Positions 27,595-36,871 are shown, numbered from the stretch's first letter. The stretch: 64,000 nt of DNA from Paludibacteraceae bacterium (GCA_017547145.1 JAFYQJ010000005.1:186001-250000), one strand, 5' to 3'. Notes: generated from the letters alone by a model not told the origin. Program-made: numbers and translations.

Positions 27595-29685
27595 TCAACT
27601 AATAGAACTCCAATTTATAGCATTGCGTTGCATTTTTTCTAATTGGCTCAAAAGTAAAGTATTTTGCTCACTCTCTAGAAATGGGTCGGTTTGTAAGATT
27701 TCTTGAGCCACTTCACGAGCAAATTGTAAAAGTTTCCCATCTTGAGCAAGATTAGCAATTTTTAAATCGAAAGGTAAACCACTTTGTTGTGTGCCATCTA
27801 TATCGCCTGGTCCACGCAGCTGCAAGTCTGCCTCCGCAATTTCAAAACCATCGTTTGTTCGCACCATCGTCTCTAAACGTTGACGAGTTTCTTTGGTTAG
27901 TTCATATTTCGACATCAAAATACAATACGACTGCTCTGCACCACGTCCCACACGACCTCGCAACTGATGCAATTGCGAGAGTCCAAACCTTTCAGCATTT
28001 TCTATAACCATTACCGAAGCGTTTGGGACATTAACACCAACTTCTATCACCGTTGTAGCTACCATTATTTGAGTTTCTCCTATAAGAAACCGATGCATTT
28101 CTAATTCTTTTTCAGTGGGTTTCATCTTTCCATGAACCATACTTACTTTGTATGATGGAAAATGCTCTTTTATATACAAAAATCCATCTTCAAGATTTTT
28201 TAAATCCATTTTTTCCGATTCCTGTATAAGCGGATAAACAACATAAATTTGATATCCTTTTTCTATCTGATTCAACAAAAAACCATTCAATGCATTACGC
28301 TTATTATCAAAATAATGAAAAGTCTGTATAGGTTTCCGCCCTGGAGGTAATTCATTGAGTACAGATACATCCAAATCACCATAAAGAGTCATTGCCAATG
28401 TACGAGGGATTGGTGTTGCTGTCATTACAAGAATATGCGGTGGTTGAACATTTTTTGTCCAAAGTTTTGCACGTTGAGCTACACCAAAACGATGTTGTTC
28501 ATCGATTACGACAAACCCCAAATTTTGAAATTCTACATTATCTTCCAACAAAGCATGTGTACCAATTAAAAGTTGAAGAGTCCCATCGCGTAGCTGTTTG
28601 TGAAGCAATGCTCTTTCACTTTTTTTTGTAGAGCCAGTAAGCAATGCTATTTTTATTCCTAACGGACGAACCAATTGTTCAAAAGTCTGAAAATGCTGAA
28701 TAGCAAGGATTTCGGTTGGTGCCATCATGCATGCCTGAAAATTATTGTCAAGAGCAATCAAAGCACTCATCAATGCAACAATAGTTTTACCACTACCAAC
28801 ATCTCCTTGCAAAAGCCTATTCATTTGTCGACCCGAATTCATGTCAGACCGTATCTCTTTCAAGACACGTTTTTGAGCAGCAGTAAGACTAAACGGCAAG
28901 CATTTCTCATAAAAATTATTGAAAATATCACCAACTTTACCAAACACAAAACCGCGATAGCGTTGCTCACGATATTTGCTTTGTCGGAGTATACTTAATT
29001 GAATATAAAAAAGTTCCTCAAATTTTAAACGATGACGAGCTTTGTTTAGTGAATCGGTGTTTTGTGGAAAATGAATCTGTTCTAAAGTTTTTGAACGAGG
29101 ATATAATGCATATTTTTTTATCAACCAATCTGGCAATGTTTCTTTCTCATCACCTACAATACCCAATGCCGTTTTTATAATTTTTCGCAAAGCATTCGAA
29201 TTCAAAAAATTTGATTTCATCTTTTCAGTCGTATTATACATAGGCTGAAATCCTTGCGTAGTTTGTGCTTTTTGTTCTAAATACGGCTCTATTTCTGGGT
29301 GTGCAATATTTATTCTACTACCAAATCGATTAGGTTTTCCAAAAACAATATAATCAGTATTTAAACGATATTTTCCCTCAACATAACGAACACCCTGAAA
29401 CCATACCAAATCGACAAAACCCGTCCCATCAGAGAAATGGGCCACATATCGTTTCGTACGTCCCTCTCCAACGTATTCAGTTGACAAGATCCTCCCTTTT
29501 ATTTGAATGTGCGGCATTGTTTCGTCTATATCGCGAACATAATAAAATCGGCTACGATCTACATATTTATATGGATAATAAGCAAGTAAATCCGCAACAG
29601 TAGTAATGCCTATTTCCTTTTTAAGCAATTCAGCTCGTTTTGCCCCAACGCCCGGTATATACGTTATGTCCGCATCCAATCTCAT
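27595..29685 (-). CDS. recG: ATP-dependent DNA helicase RecG
   Basis: RecG reverses stalled replication forks and migrates Holliday junctions. The 696-residue protein has the N-terminal wedge OB domain (about 60-160), then SF2 helicase motifs: Walker A LLQGDVGSGKT, motif II DEQHRFG, motif III MTATPIPRTLAMT, and the C-terminal helicase part with VGVNVPNASVMVIENAERFGLSQLHQLRGRVGRG. Length matches the family. It lies 3 bp downstream of the GSCFA gene. Confidence 0.96.
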   Translation of the reverse strand: MRLDADITYIPGVGAKRAELLKKEIGITTVADLLAYYPYKYVDRSRFYYVRDIDETMPHIQIKGRILSTEYVGEGRTKRYVAHFSDGTGFVDLVWFQGVRYVEGKYRLNTDYIVFGKPNRFGSRINIAHPEIEPYLEQKAQTTQGFQPMYNTTEKMKSNFLNSNALRKIIKTALGIVGDEKETLPDWLIKKYALYPRSKTLEQIHFPQNTDSLNKARHRLKFEELFYIQLSILRQSKYREQRYRGFVFGKVGDIFNNFYEKCLPFSLTAAQKRVLKEIRSDMNSGRQMNRLLQGDVGSGKTIVALMSALIALDNNFQACMMAPTEILAIQHFQTFEQLVRPLGIKIALLTGSTKKSERALLHKQLRDGTLQLLIGTHALLEDNVEFQNLGFVVIDEQHRFGVAQRAKLWTKNVQPPHILVMTATPIPRTLAMTLYGDLDVSVLNELPPGRKPIQTFHYFDNKRNALNGFLLNQIEKGYQIYVVYPLIQESEKMDLKNLEDGFLYIKEHFPSYKVSMVHGKMKPTEKELEMHRFLIGETQIMVATTVIEVGVNVPNASVMVIENAERFGLSQLHQLRGRVGRGAEQSYCILMSKYELTKETRQRLETMVRTNDGFEIAEADLQLRGPGDIDGTQQSGLPFDLKIANLAQDGKLLQFAREVAQEILQTDPFLESEQNTLLLSQLEKMQRNAINWSSIS

Positions 29686-29688
29686 CTA

Positions 29689-30657
29689 TTAAGAAATTTT
29701 AATTCCCAGTTCAATCTCCAATGCTTCCTTTTGCAAATTGATATTCTGCATAAATTTTTCGTACGTTTCAATTTGATTATTAAAAGGTTTATGCAAAAAT
29801 GCTTTTTTCACTTTTTCTATTCTTGGAAAATAAGACCTTGTTTTATCATCAAAAAACATTTCACTAAAACATTTCCACACATATTGTACTGCAACCGACG
29901 ACGGATGAACCATATCTTCTGCAAAAAAACGATAATCGCGAAGTTCGTCGAGAATAATTTCATAGGCTGGGAAATAACACGTATTTGTATGTTTACTACA
30001 CAATTCGTCTATCGCTAGTAGCAACGTTGATTTACTTAGCTGATTACCATGTGCCCCATCGCGAAAATGCCTTATTGGACTAACCGTAAAAATAACTCGA
30101 AGATTCGGATTATACTTGCGTAAACGAAAGAACACATTATCAAAAACATCTACAATTTCATTTACAGAAAGTCGATTTCGTATAAAATTCTTTTCAGGAA
30201 GTTTGTGGCAATTTGCTACAATATTTCCATTTTTTAATAAACGATAGACCCACGAAGTACCAAACGTTACAATTAAAAATCGTGCAGACTTTAACTGCTC
30301 ACGTGCTTGAATAAACGAAGAATTTATTTCTTGCAAAATACCCTTGACAGAGATATTAGAAAAACGACTATGATGCATAAAACTATGATATAGCCCTTCA
30401 TATTCAAAAATCTCTTCTTCTAAAAATTCATTTCCGTCCATGAGTCTATTAATAGCTGCTGCAATAGAACACGGATTGTATAATGTTCCAAACGGATTTA
30501 ATACCGCGTTCAAAGCCACATTCTGCATTTGTTGACCAACCGAATCAGAGAAACATGATCCCAAAAGCAAAAGAGTATCATTGAAAGTAATTTTCCAATC
30601 ATCTGATAGTTTTTCAAAACCAACCTTAGTACGAAAATTCATATTATAATTTTCCAC
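29689..30657 (-). CDS. GSCFA domain-containing protein
   Basis: The 322-residue protein carries the name-giving GSCFSD motif near the N-terminus (residues about 33-38), followed by the NPFGTLYNP segment, a TFGTSWVY strand, SPIRH and a late DMVHPS motif. These blocks correspond to a GDSL/SGNH-like hydrolase fold, with Ser/His in GSCFS and VHPS. The substrate is not known. The annotated start is GTG at 30657; ATG at 30642, five codons on, is an equally good start. It heads a two-gene operon with recG. Confidence 0.88.
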   Translation of the reverse strand: MENYNMNFRTKVGFEKLSDDWKITFNDTLLLLGSCFSDSVGQQMQNVALNAVLNPFGTLYNPCSIAAAINRLMDGNEFLEEEIFEYEGLYHSFMHHSRFSNISVKGILQEINSSFIQAREQLKSARFLIVTFGTSWVYRLLKNGNIVANCHKLPEKNFIRNRLSVNEIVDVFDNVFFRLRKYNPNLRVIFTVSPIRHFRDGAHGNQLSKSTLLLAIDELCSKHTNTCYFPAYEIILDELRDYRFFAEDMVHPSSVAVQYVWKCFSEMFFDDKTRSYFPRIEKVKKAFLHKPFNNQIETYEKFMQNINLQKEALEIELGIKIS

Positions 30658-30756
30658 AAAAATAGCATTTTAGGCCGATTTTCTTTTTAAGAATAATAGA
30701 CGAATAGAAGCACATTTTAAATATTTTATTGTTTTTTGCATTTTTTTTACAAAAAG

Positions 30757-30788
30757 TTTTGCAGTTATACAAAAAAGCATTACTTTTG
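30757..30788 (+). promoter_or_regulatory. Promoter for tRNA-Val
   Basis: A TTTTG -33 box ending at 30761 and a TACTTTTG -7 box at 30781-30788 are 19 bp apart, as expected for Bacteroidota promoters, just before the tRNA. Confidence 0.65.
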
Positions 30789-30807
30789 CTTCGCTTTTGA
30801 GAAAAAC

Positions 30808-30885
30808 GGGCGTTTAGCTCAGCTGGTTCAGAGCATCTGCCTTACAAGCAGAGGGTCAGCGGTTCGAATCCGTTAACGCCCACCA
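30808..30885 (+). tRNA. tRNA-Val (anticodon UAC)
   Basis: The acceptor stem GGGCGTT pairs with AACGCCC, followed by discriminator A and an encoded CCA. The anticodon loop CTTACAA gives anticodon TAC (UAC), reading valine codons. The T-arm GGTTCGAATCC is intact. A terminator follows and an integrase gene begins 170 bp downstream, so this tRNA is the likely attachment site of the island to its right. Confidence 0.95.
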
Positions 30886-30894
30886 CTGAAAATC

Positions 30895-30927
30895 AAGTAC
30901 TTACAAAAAATGTAAGTGCTTTTTTTA
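30895..30927 (+). terminator. Terminator after tRNA-Val
   Basis: AAGTACTTACA pairs with TGTAAGTGCTT (one G-U pair) around an A5 loop, followed by a T-run. If the tRNA is the attachment site, the junction lies at or just before this hairpin. Confidence 0.75.
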
Positions 30928-30969
30928 TGCTTTTTTTGTTTTTTTGCACACTTTTCGCATACACTACAT

Positions 30970-30977
30970 ATCTTTGC
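30970..30977 (+). promoter_or_regulatory. Probable promoter -7 box for the integrase gene
   Basis: TATCTTTG matches TAnnTTTG, 79 bp before the integrase ATG. A TTTG-like -33 is not at the usual distance. Confidence 0.4.
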
Positions 30978-31055
30978 AATACAGAAAGTTACCCGAAAGT
31001 GTACCGAAAGCGTACCGATAAATGTGTGCAATATGTGTGCAAATAATTATAAGAA

Positions 31056-32256
31056 ATGGCAAATATATCTATCAAATTAGACAAAAGGCATAAAAACGAA
31101 AAAGGGTTTTATCCTATCAAATTTTATCTTAACCACAAAAGAACAAGTACATTTATTTCTACATCACTCTCTGTGAAAGAAGAAATGTTCATTGGAGAAT
31201 CCATCGAAAAGTCGGTAAAGGTTAATTGTCCAAACTCAAAATACATCAATAGCACTCTTGCAGAAATCTATTACAAGTTTTCAAACGCTCTGCTTGAACT
31301 TGAAAAAACAGGTAAAGACACTTCTATGTCTGTTACTGATATAAAAAAATACCTATTGAGCTACGGAAAGCAAAGGACTATTGATAGTTTTTCCGAATAC
31401 TACAATAGTTATCTCGAAAAAATATCAAACGAAAAATCAAAATATCTATATAGTTATACTTTTAACTTGCTCAACGATTTTTTCAAAGGAGAAACAATCT
31501 ATTTCGAGAATCTAAATGTTGGTACATTACGCAATCTTGATGACACTTGGGCAAAAACAATGGGAATCAATACACGTGGAATAACATTTTAGAAACATAA
31601 GAGCTGTTTTCAATCGTGCTATTGATGATGAAATTTGTCCGCAAGAACTCTACCCTTTTAGAAAATTCAAGATAAAAGCTGCCGAAAAAGAAAAAGAGTT
31701 TTTACCTGTAGAGAGTTTTCGCAAATTATTAGAGTTAAAGTTCACAAAAAATGAGAAAACATTAGAAATGGCACGTGATATTTTCTTGTTGTCGTTCTAT
31801 TTTTGCGGAATCAATCCTATCGACATATTCAATCTTACAGAAATAAAGAACAACAGAATTATTTTTGTTCGACAAAAGACATCAGGAAAGGTAATTACAC
31901 CTATTAAAATAAGCATTCAACCTGAAGCAATGGCTTTAATTGAAAAATACAAAGGAGAAAGTAAGATTTTTTGCTTTGATAGTCATTATATTGATTACAA
32001 AAACTTTTACCATACGATACAACTTCGGATTCGTAAATTAGGCAAAATGATAGAACAACCAAATTTATCACTCTATTGGGCAAGATACTCTTGGGCAAGT
32101 TATGCCGACAAGATAGGAATCGAAGAAAAAGTTATTTCCAAATCACTCGGACACGCAGATGTAAGCATTGCAGGAAAACACTACATTTCGTACGATTGGG
32201 AACGTACTGACAAAGCAAACAGAAAAGTAATTGACTATTTGTTCAACAAAATGTAG
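31056..32256 (+). pseudogene. Tyrosine recombinase/integrase, split by a frameshift
   Basis: The first frame (31056-31592) encodes the arm-binding domain (IKLDKRHKNEKGFYPIKFYLNHKRTST) and the SAM-like core-binding domain, then hits TAG. Removing one T from the TTTT at 31587-31590 lets translation continue as ITFRNIRAVFNRAIDDE and on through the catalytic domain to 32256 (ARYSW where relatives have ARHSW; SKSLGHADVS; final HYISYDW with the nucleophile Tyr). The full protein would be about 400 residues, typical for SAM-like integrases of Bacteroidota elements. It lies directly beside tRNA-Val. Either the integrase is dead or the extra T is a sequencing error. Confidence 0.8.
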
Positions 32257-32394
32257 GGGGCAAAATTGCGGATAACCGCAAAAATTACCCTTACAATTAT
32301 GAAAATAGAACAAAAAGAAATCTTCAAATACTTCAAGCAAGTTTTAAATTTCGGTACATTTTTTTGTATATTTATGAATAGTAAATTTATAAAT

Positions 32395-32588
32395 ATGGCA
32401 ACAATTATTTTAGAGTATGACGCAAGAAATGCTATTGCAAAAAAACAATCAACTTCATTATGTCTTTAGGAATTTTTACAGAAAAAACAAGTAAAACAAG
32501 TTTTGAAAAATCACAAGAAGATATAAAAAAGGGACGTGTATTTTCTGCAAATAATGGTAGAGACTTAATAGGAAAGTGCTTGAGATGA
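32395..32588 (+). pseudogene. DUF2683-like antitoxin remnant, frameshifted
   Basis: Translation begins MATIILEYDARNAIAKK, the characteristic start of small DUF2683-type antitoxin-like proteins of Bacteroidota, but runs off frame in an A7 tract (32439-32445). One base less or more there restores TINFIMSLGIFTEKTSKTSF and a stop at 32586-32588, for a total of about 64 residues. No intact toxin gene follows: the next ATG (32584) is stopped after nine codons. So this looks like half of a decayed toxin-antitoxin pair. Confidence 0.5.
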
Positions 32589-32594
32589 AATCGT

Positions 32595-32723
32595 ACCACA
32601 GAACAGTTGCTTGAAGAACTCAGTTTCGACTTCTTCGAACTGCACATCCCTTTTAAGGATGGGGTCCTGGGTTCGAGCGACTTTGCAGTGATAGATATCA
32701 AAAAATATAAACAAAACAACTAA
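32595..32723 (+). other. Open frame without a start, gene fragment
   Basis: A 42-codon frame (TTEQLLEELSFDFFELHI ... [10 protein letters not shown]) ends in TAA at 32723 but has no usable start codon. I do not recognise it; it seems to be the tail of a deleted gene where the toxin partner might be expected. Confidence 0.3.
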
Positions 32724-32733
32724 ATATTTACTT

Positions 32734-33525
32734 ATGAGCTACATACATACCGATGGAGTAGAATACTCCGATGATAAAAAGACGTTAGTAAGCTGTCCTA
32801 AAGAAGTTACGGAAATTACAATTTTAGATAGCGTAACGAGTATTGCGGAATGGGCTTTCTATTATTGTAAAGGACTTACCTCGATAGTTATCCCTGATAG
32901 CGTAACGAGCATTGAGAAATGGGCTTTCTCTGGTTGTTCTGGACTTACCTCGATAAGCGTTGATGTAAATAATCCTAAATATGATAGTAGAAACAATTGT
33001 AATGCGATTATAGAAACCGAAACAAATATTCTAATAGCAGGTTGTAAAAATACAATTATCCCTGATAGCGTAACGAGCATTGGGAATTCTGCTTTCTGGG
33101 GTTGTTCAGGGTTTACCTCGATAGTTATTCCTGATGGTGTAACGAGCATTGGGGAAACTGCTTTCTATGGTTGTTCAGGGCTTACCTCGATAGTTATCCC
33201 TGATGGTGTAACGAGTATTGGGAAATATGCTTTCTTTGGTTGTTCAGGGCTTACCTCGATAGTTATTCCTGATAGCGTAACGAGTATTGGGAAATTTGCT
33301 ATCTCTGATTGTTCTGGGCTTACCTCGATAGTTATCCCTGATGGTGTAACGAGCATTGGGGAATATGCTTTCTATGATTGTTCTGGGCTTACCTCGATAG
33401 TTATTCCTGACAGCGTACTAACGTCTTTTTATCATCGGAGTATTCTACTTGTTTTTATTCAACTAGAAGGTTTTCATATTTTTTCAATTCTGGCATTGCA
33501 CAAAACTTGTCTCTCGTACCCTTAG
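32734..33525 (+). CDS. BspA-type leucine-rich repeat protein, rearranged C-terminus
   Basis: The 263-residue protein starts [22 protein letters not shown], the usual N-terminus of TpLRR/BspA-like proteins, and then has eight or so 23-residue repeats of the form [23 protein letters not shown]. From codon about 228 the sequence is foreign: the repeat is joined to the reverse complement of the gene's own beginning, and the last 35 residues ([11 protein letters not shown]...) are read from that antisense DNA. The proper tail (KGTRDKF...LLVE) lies beyond on the opposite strand. No signal peptide is seen. BspA proteins usually act in surface adhesion; this copy is probably nonfunctional or in an altered phase. 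Confidence 0.7.
   Translation: MSYIHTDGVEYSDDKKTLVSCPKEVTEITILDSVTSIAEWAFYYCKGLTSIVIPDSVTSIEKWAFSGCSGLTSISVDVNNPKYDSRNNCNAIIETETNILIAGCKNTIIPDSVTSIGNSAFWGCSGFTSIVIPDGVTSIGETAFYGCSGLTSIVIPDGVTSIGKYAFFGCSGLTSIVIPDSVTSIGKFAISDCSGLTSIVIPDGVTSIGEYAFYDCSGLTSIVIPDSVLTSFYHRSILLVFIQLEGFHIFSILALHKTCLSYP
32757..32790. repeat. Left arm of a 34-bp perfect inverted repeat
   Basis: Begins AGTAGAATACTCCGATGATA and is exactly the reverse complement of 33416-33449. With one mismatch it extends to 32797 (41 bp). It lies in codons 9-19 of the BspA-type gene. Confidence 0.9.
32878..33415 (+). repeat. Tandem 69-bp repeats encoding 23-residue leucine-rich repeats
   Basis: Units begin ACCTCGATAGTTATCCCTGA and recur every 69 bp with few changes, especially over 33046-33410. 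One diverged unit near 32950-33060 carries a longer insertion. Such near-identical units favour slippage and recombination. Confidence 0.9.
33416..33449. repeat. Right arm of the 34-bp inverted repeat
   Basis: Reverse complement of 32757-32790. It is joined on its left to a leucine-rich repeat unit at a GACAGC-G-TA microhomology, and on its right lies 5 bp from the stop codon of an oppositely oriented BspA tail. Confidence 0.9.
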
Positions 33526-33575
33526 GAATACGTATCTCCTTAAGCCCTGAACAACCATTGTATTTGCAAGTTGTT
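33455..33575 (-). pseudogene. C-terminal remnant of a BspA-type gene on the opposite strand
   Basis: On the minus strand the frame reads [22 protein letters not shown] and ends KKYENLLVE-stop at 33455. This is the normal closing segment of a BspA-type leucine-rich repeat protein, inverted relative to the head at 32734. The remaining bases to 33897 hold no recognisable gene. Confidence 0.65.
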
Positions 33576-33897
33576 TTATATCAGCTACTTGTGTATTAAA
33601 CGATAGAAAAGTGATGACGCAGATTCTGTAAAGGGTGCAGATGATGAAGTTTTAACGTATTTAACTTTTATAAACCACAAAAGGCGGATGTATGTGCATT
33701 CTTGGGGGGGCACACCAATATCAATACCACAGAAATTTACGGCGATGTGATGATTGAAATGAATTTGATGGTATTATCTATTTGGATGGCGCGGATGTAA
33801 TATGTTGCGTAAAAAGCCAAAATACTACATTGATTTCATGAAAAAGACGACAAACAAAGATTTTCTAGTCTCAATAATTCAAAATATTGGCAAAATA

Positions 33898-33929
33898 TTT
33901 GGCTATTGCCGAAATTTTGCATATCTTTG
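33898..33929 (+). promoter_or_regulatory. Promoter of the first AbiE-type pair
   Basis: A TTTG -33 box (33898-33901) and TATCTTTG -7 box (33922-33929) are 20 bp apart. Transcription would begin near 33936, which favours ATG 33952 over the upstream in-frame starts. Confidence 0.65.
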
Positions 33930-33951
33930 TCCCCAACAAATGACATTTATA

Positions 33952-34680
33952 ATGAAGAATTACAGTCTAGACATAATGGACTATGCTCTCTCTCATCCCC
34001 AATTCGGGTTGCATGAGCTATACTCATATCTTGACAAGGAAGGTAACAAGGATATATCCCACAAAACGGTTTCTTGGTATCTCACAAAATTAATAGAATC
34101 AGGAAAACTCCAAAGGGTGGCACATGGGAAGTATGCTATAGAGGCAAAACAGCAATTCTTGATAACCCCTACAGATGAACAGTTTAGCCTGAATGAAGAG
34201 CTTAAACAGAAATGGCCGTTTGCCAACTTCTGTATATATAATGGTAGTGTCATCAGCCCTCTGCAGCATCATCTTTCAGCCAATAATATCACATACATAG
34301 AAACCGAGCGTGATGCCGTAACAGCTGTATTTAACCATTTGAGGGATGAGGGGAAAACTGCATATTTGCGCCCAACGCGCGAACTTATATATAATTATAT
34401 AGACTTGTCACAGCCTTCCATATTCGTCAAGCCGCTTATTACAGAGTCACCTGTCCAAGAATGTAGTGGAATACTGGTTCCTACATTAGAAAAGCTTTTG
34501 GTGGATTTGCAGAAAGACAAAGATTTTTTCTACCTGCAAGAAGCAGAAGGCGTGAACATATTCCAAAATGCGCTATCACTCTACTCTATCAATGAAAGTC
34601 GCCTTTTGCGATATGCAAGTCGTCGTGGTATAAGAAAAGAAATAAAAACAATTATCCAAACCATCAACTCACATGATTAA
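33952..34680 (+). CDS. AbiEi-like antitoxin / winged-helix regulator of a type IV toxin-antitoxin pair
   Basis: The 242-residue protein begins MKNYSLDIMDYALSHPQFGLHELYSYLDKEG and has an N-terminal winged-helix-like region (residues about 5-60, KTVSWYLTKLIESGKLQRVAHGKYAI), then a C-terminal domain similar in layout to DUF6577/AbiEi-type antitoxins. The open frame extends upstream to 33802, but a consensus promoter lies inside that extension. The gene overlaps the nucleotidyltransferase toxin gene by 8 bp, the usual antitoxin-first arrangement. In AbiE systems the antitoxin also represses its own promoter. Confidence 0.75.
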   Translation: MKNYSLDIMDYALSHPQFGLHELYSYLDKEGNKDISHKTVSWYLTKLIESGKLQRVAHGKYAIEAKQQFLITPTDEQFSLNEELKQKWPFANFCIYNGSVISPLQHHLSANNITYIETERDAVTAVFNHLRDEGKTAYLRPTRELIYNYIDLSQPSIFVKPLITESPVQECSGILVPTLEKLLVDLQKDKDFFYLQEAEGVNIFQNALSLYSINESRLLRYASRRGIRKEIKTIIQTINSHD

Positions 34681-35737
34681 CAAAGAATGCTTCACCACTG
34701 AATGGATTGCCCAGAAATCCACAGAACTGCAATACAATGACAAGAACCTCATTGAAAAGGTCATCCGTGCTTTTTCTTTGCTCGAAATGCTGTCTGCATC
34801 CGGTTGCCCATTCCATTTCAAGGGTGGTACAAGTTTGATGCTTATTCTTGGCGGTGGTTCTCATCGTTTGTCTATCGATATCGACATCATGTGTCCACCT
34901 GGTACAAACATTGAAGACTATCTGAAGGACTATGCACAAAGCGGCTTCTTGGAGTATCAACTCGTGGAACGCCGTCAAGCAGGGAAGGATGTACCGAAAA
35001 GTCATTCCAAGTTCTTTTATCAAGTGGCATTCAAGGGGCAATCTGATGTAACATCCTTCATCCTTTTGGATGTACTGTATGAGGCTTGCCACTACCATAA
35101 GACAAATACCATAGACATCGTTAGCCCATTCATTAAACTGGATGGAGAGCCGCTGAAGGTTATTGTGCCTTCTGTTGAGGACATCCTCGGTGATAAGCTG
35201 ACTGCATTTGCGCCAGAGACAACGGGCATTCCGTATTATAAGAACGATAAACTCACCACTCTAGAGATTATCAAACAGCTATATGATGTGGGGCGACTCT
35301 TCGACAGAATGCAGGACATTGGCACTGTATCACAATCATTCAAGGCTATTGCAGATGTAGAACTAGGCTATCGAAACTTGGGACATGACTTGTCACAAAT
35401 CTATGACGACATTCGACAAACGGCACTAAACATCAGTACAAGGGGCTTTGTTGACAAAGATAAGTTTGCTTTGCTACAAAAGGGTATCATCAACATCAAG
35501 CCTTTCATGTACAAGGGTGCTTACCGCATCGAAGAAGCCATTATTGATGCAGCAAAAGCCGCATACCTTGCCACATTGATAGAAACAGGTGGTGAAAACA
35601 TTGAGCGATTCACTGATGCACAATTATCTAGGGATTTGCTGATAAAACATGTTTTAACAAGCAAATTGAACAAGTTGCGTATTGGTTTACCAGAAGCATA
35701 TTTCTATTGGGCAAAGACAAGCCAGTTGATGAAATAA
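34673..35737 (+). CDS. AbiEii/AbiGii-family nucleotidyltransferase toxin
   Basis: The 354-residue protein has the DNA polymerase beta-like nucleotidyltransferase core: FKGGTSLMLILGGGSHRLSIDIDIM (residues about 48-72), i.e. GGTSL followed by S-x-D-x-D, the metal-binding Asp pair. AbiEii toxins block growth by nucleotidylating tRNA or a related target and cause abortive infection. The start ATG at 34673 lies within the end of the antitoxin gene. GC content here is visibly higher than in the integrase region, in keeping with a separate origin. Confidence 0.85.
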   Translation: MINKECFTTEWIAQKSTELQYNDKNLIEKVIRAFSLLEMLSASGCPFHFKGGTSLMLILGGGSHRLSIDIDIMCPPGTNIEDYLKDYAQSGFLEYQLVERRQAGKDVPKSHSKFFYQVAFKGQSDVTSFILLDVLYEACHYHKTNTIDIVSPFIKLDGEPLKVIVPSVEDILGDKLTAFAPETTGIPYYKNDKLTTLEIIKQLYDVGRLFDRMQDIGTVSQSFKAIADVELGYRNLGHDLSQIYDDIRQTALNISTRGFVDKDKFALLQKGIINIKPFMYKGAYRIEEAIIDAAKAAYLATLIETGGENIERFTDAQLSRDLLIKHVLTSKLNKLRIGLPEAYFYWAKTSQLMK

Positions 35738-35807
35738 AATAAAATGGCGTTAGGCAATCAGGAAATAAAGAAACATGGATAATGAGCACGGAGAAAAAAA
35801 ATGAGAA

Positions 35808-35845
35808 CCTCTGCCACGGCTTGGCGTACCCTTAGTGTAATTTTG
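35808..35845 (+). promoter_or_regulatory. Shared operator-promoter, site A (before WYL gene 1)
   Basis: CCTCTGCCACGGCTTGGC holds the inverted repeat GCCA-N5-TGGC (35813-35825). Exactly 12 bp later comes TAATTTTG (35838-35845), a -7 box. The WYL gene starts 17 bp after it. The same unit recurs at 42152, 53874 and 59576. Confidence 0.6.
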
Positions 35846-35862
35846 CAGAAAAAACATAAAAT

Positions 35863-36822
35863 ATGATTAATAACGATAGAGGGCAAAGCCTGATTAGCAA
35901 GTACGTATGGGTGATAGAAACCATCTATCGCAGACGCAAGATTTCATTCAAAGAACTGAATGAACGGTGGCTTCGTGATACGGATATTAGTAGAGGTGTG
36001 GATATTCCAAAACGTACCTTTGATAACTGGCGTTATGTCATTTGGGACATGTTTGGAATCAGCATAGTCAATGAGAACCGTGGTGAGTACCGCTATTACA
36101 TTGAGAACGAGGAAGACATTAGTAAAAATGGACTCCGTTCCTGGCTATACAACACATTCTGTGTCAGCAATGCTTTAGCGAATAGCCAGAGCATCAAAGA
36201 TCGTATTATACTTGAATATGTACCTTCAGGCCAAAATTATCTTCAGCCCATCATCGAAGCTATGAAGGAAAACCGTGTGCTTAACATGACCTACCACAGT
36301 TATTGGAAGGACGAAGAAAACAACTTCGATGTGCAGCCATACTGTGTAAAACTGTTCCGTCAACGATGGTATCTGGTAGCACGTAGTACCTATTCATATT
36401 ATTATAAGAAAGGGCCTCGTATTTATGCGCTCGATCGTATTTGTAACCTTCACACAACTGACGAGACATTTGAAATGCCTAAAGACTGGACGGCCAAGGA
36501 ATTTTTTGAAGGATGCTTTGGCATCATTGCAGAACAGTCTGTTAAGATTCAGCCAGTCAAGCTAAAAGTATCAGCAGGACAAGCTAACTATATCCGTGAT
36601 CTGAAGATACACGAGTCTCAAGAAGAGATTGAACGCAACGAAGAATATAGCATCTTCACCTTCAATCTTCGTCCAGAGTTTGACTTCCAGCAGGAACTGC
36701 TTTGGAATGGTGAAGACATGGAAGTTCTGGAACCTATTTGGCTTCGTAAGGAAATTGCCGGAAAAATTAAAAGAATGTGGAACAAATATAGTGCAAGCGA
36801 GAACAAAGACAAACTTGTTTGA
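35863..36822 (+). CDS. WYL-domain transcriptional regulator 1
   Basis: The 319-residue protein has an N-terminal helix-turn-helix region (residues about 8-75, ISKYVWVIETIYRRRKISFKELNERW ... IPKRTFDNWRYVI) and a WYL domain around residues 130-205 (LNMTYHSYW ... PYCVKLFRQRWYLVARS ... IYALDRI), followed by a WCX-like C-terminal part. WYL proteins such as BrxR and CapW control phage-defence operons and are thought to sense nucleic acid or nucleotide ligands. It lies at the head of the exonuclease-DUF262-DnaE run and behind operator site A. A homologue is at 44385. Confidence 0.85.
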   Translation: MINNDRGQSLISKYVWVIETIYRRRKISFKELNERWLRDTDISRGVDIPKRTFDNWRYVIWDMFGISIVNENRGEYRYYIENEEDISKNGLRSWLYNTFCVSNALANSQSIKDRIILEYVPSGQNYLQPIIEAMKENRVLNMTYHSYWKDEENNFDVQPYCVKLFRQRWYLVARSTYSYYYKKGPRIYALDRICNLHTTDETFEMPKDWTAKEFFEGCFGIIAEQSVKIQPVKLKVSAGQANYIRDLKIHESQEEIERNEEYSIFTFNLRPEFDFQQELLWNGEDMEVLEPIWLRKEIAGKIKRMWNKYSASENKDKLV

Positions 36823-36871
36823 TCTTTGTCGAGTGTATTCTATATTATCAAAATACAAAGAGGATAAATAA

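Noticed and set aside
32660-32690. Possible second copy of the tRNA 3' end (GGGTTCGAGC)
   Set aside because: Only about ten bases resemble the T-arm and the flanks differ, so it is not an attachment-site repeat.
32862-33356. Long minus-strand frames ([16 protein letters not shown] repeats) opposite the BspA gene
   Set aside because: They are the antisense reading of the 69-bp repeats, which happen to lack stops; no start signals or known family.
33802-33951. Longer N-terminus for the first AbiEi-like protein
   Set aside because: A full consensus promoter (33898-33929) lies inside it.
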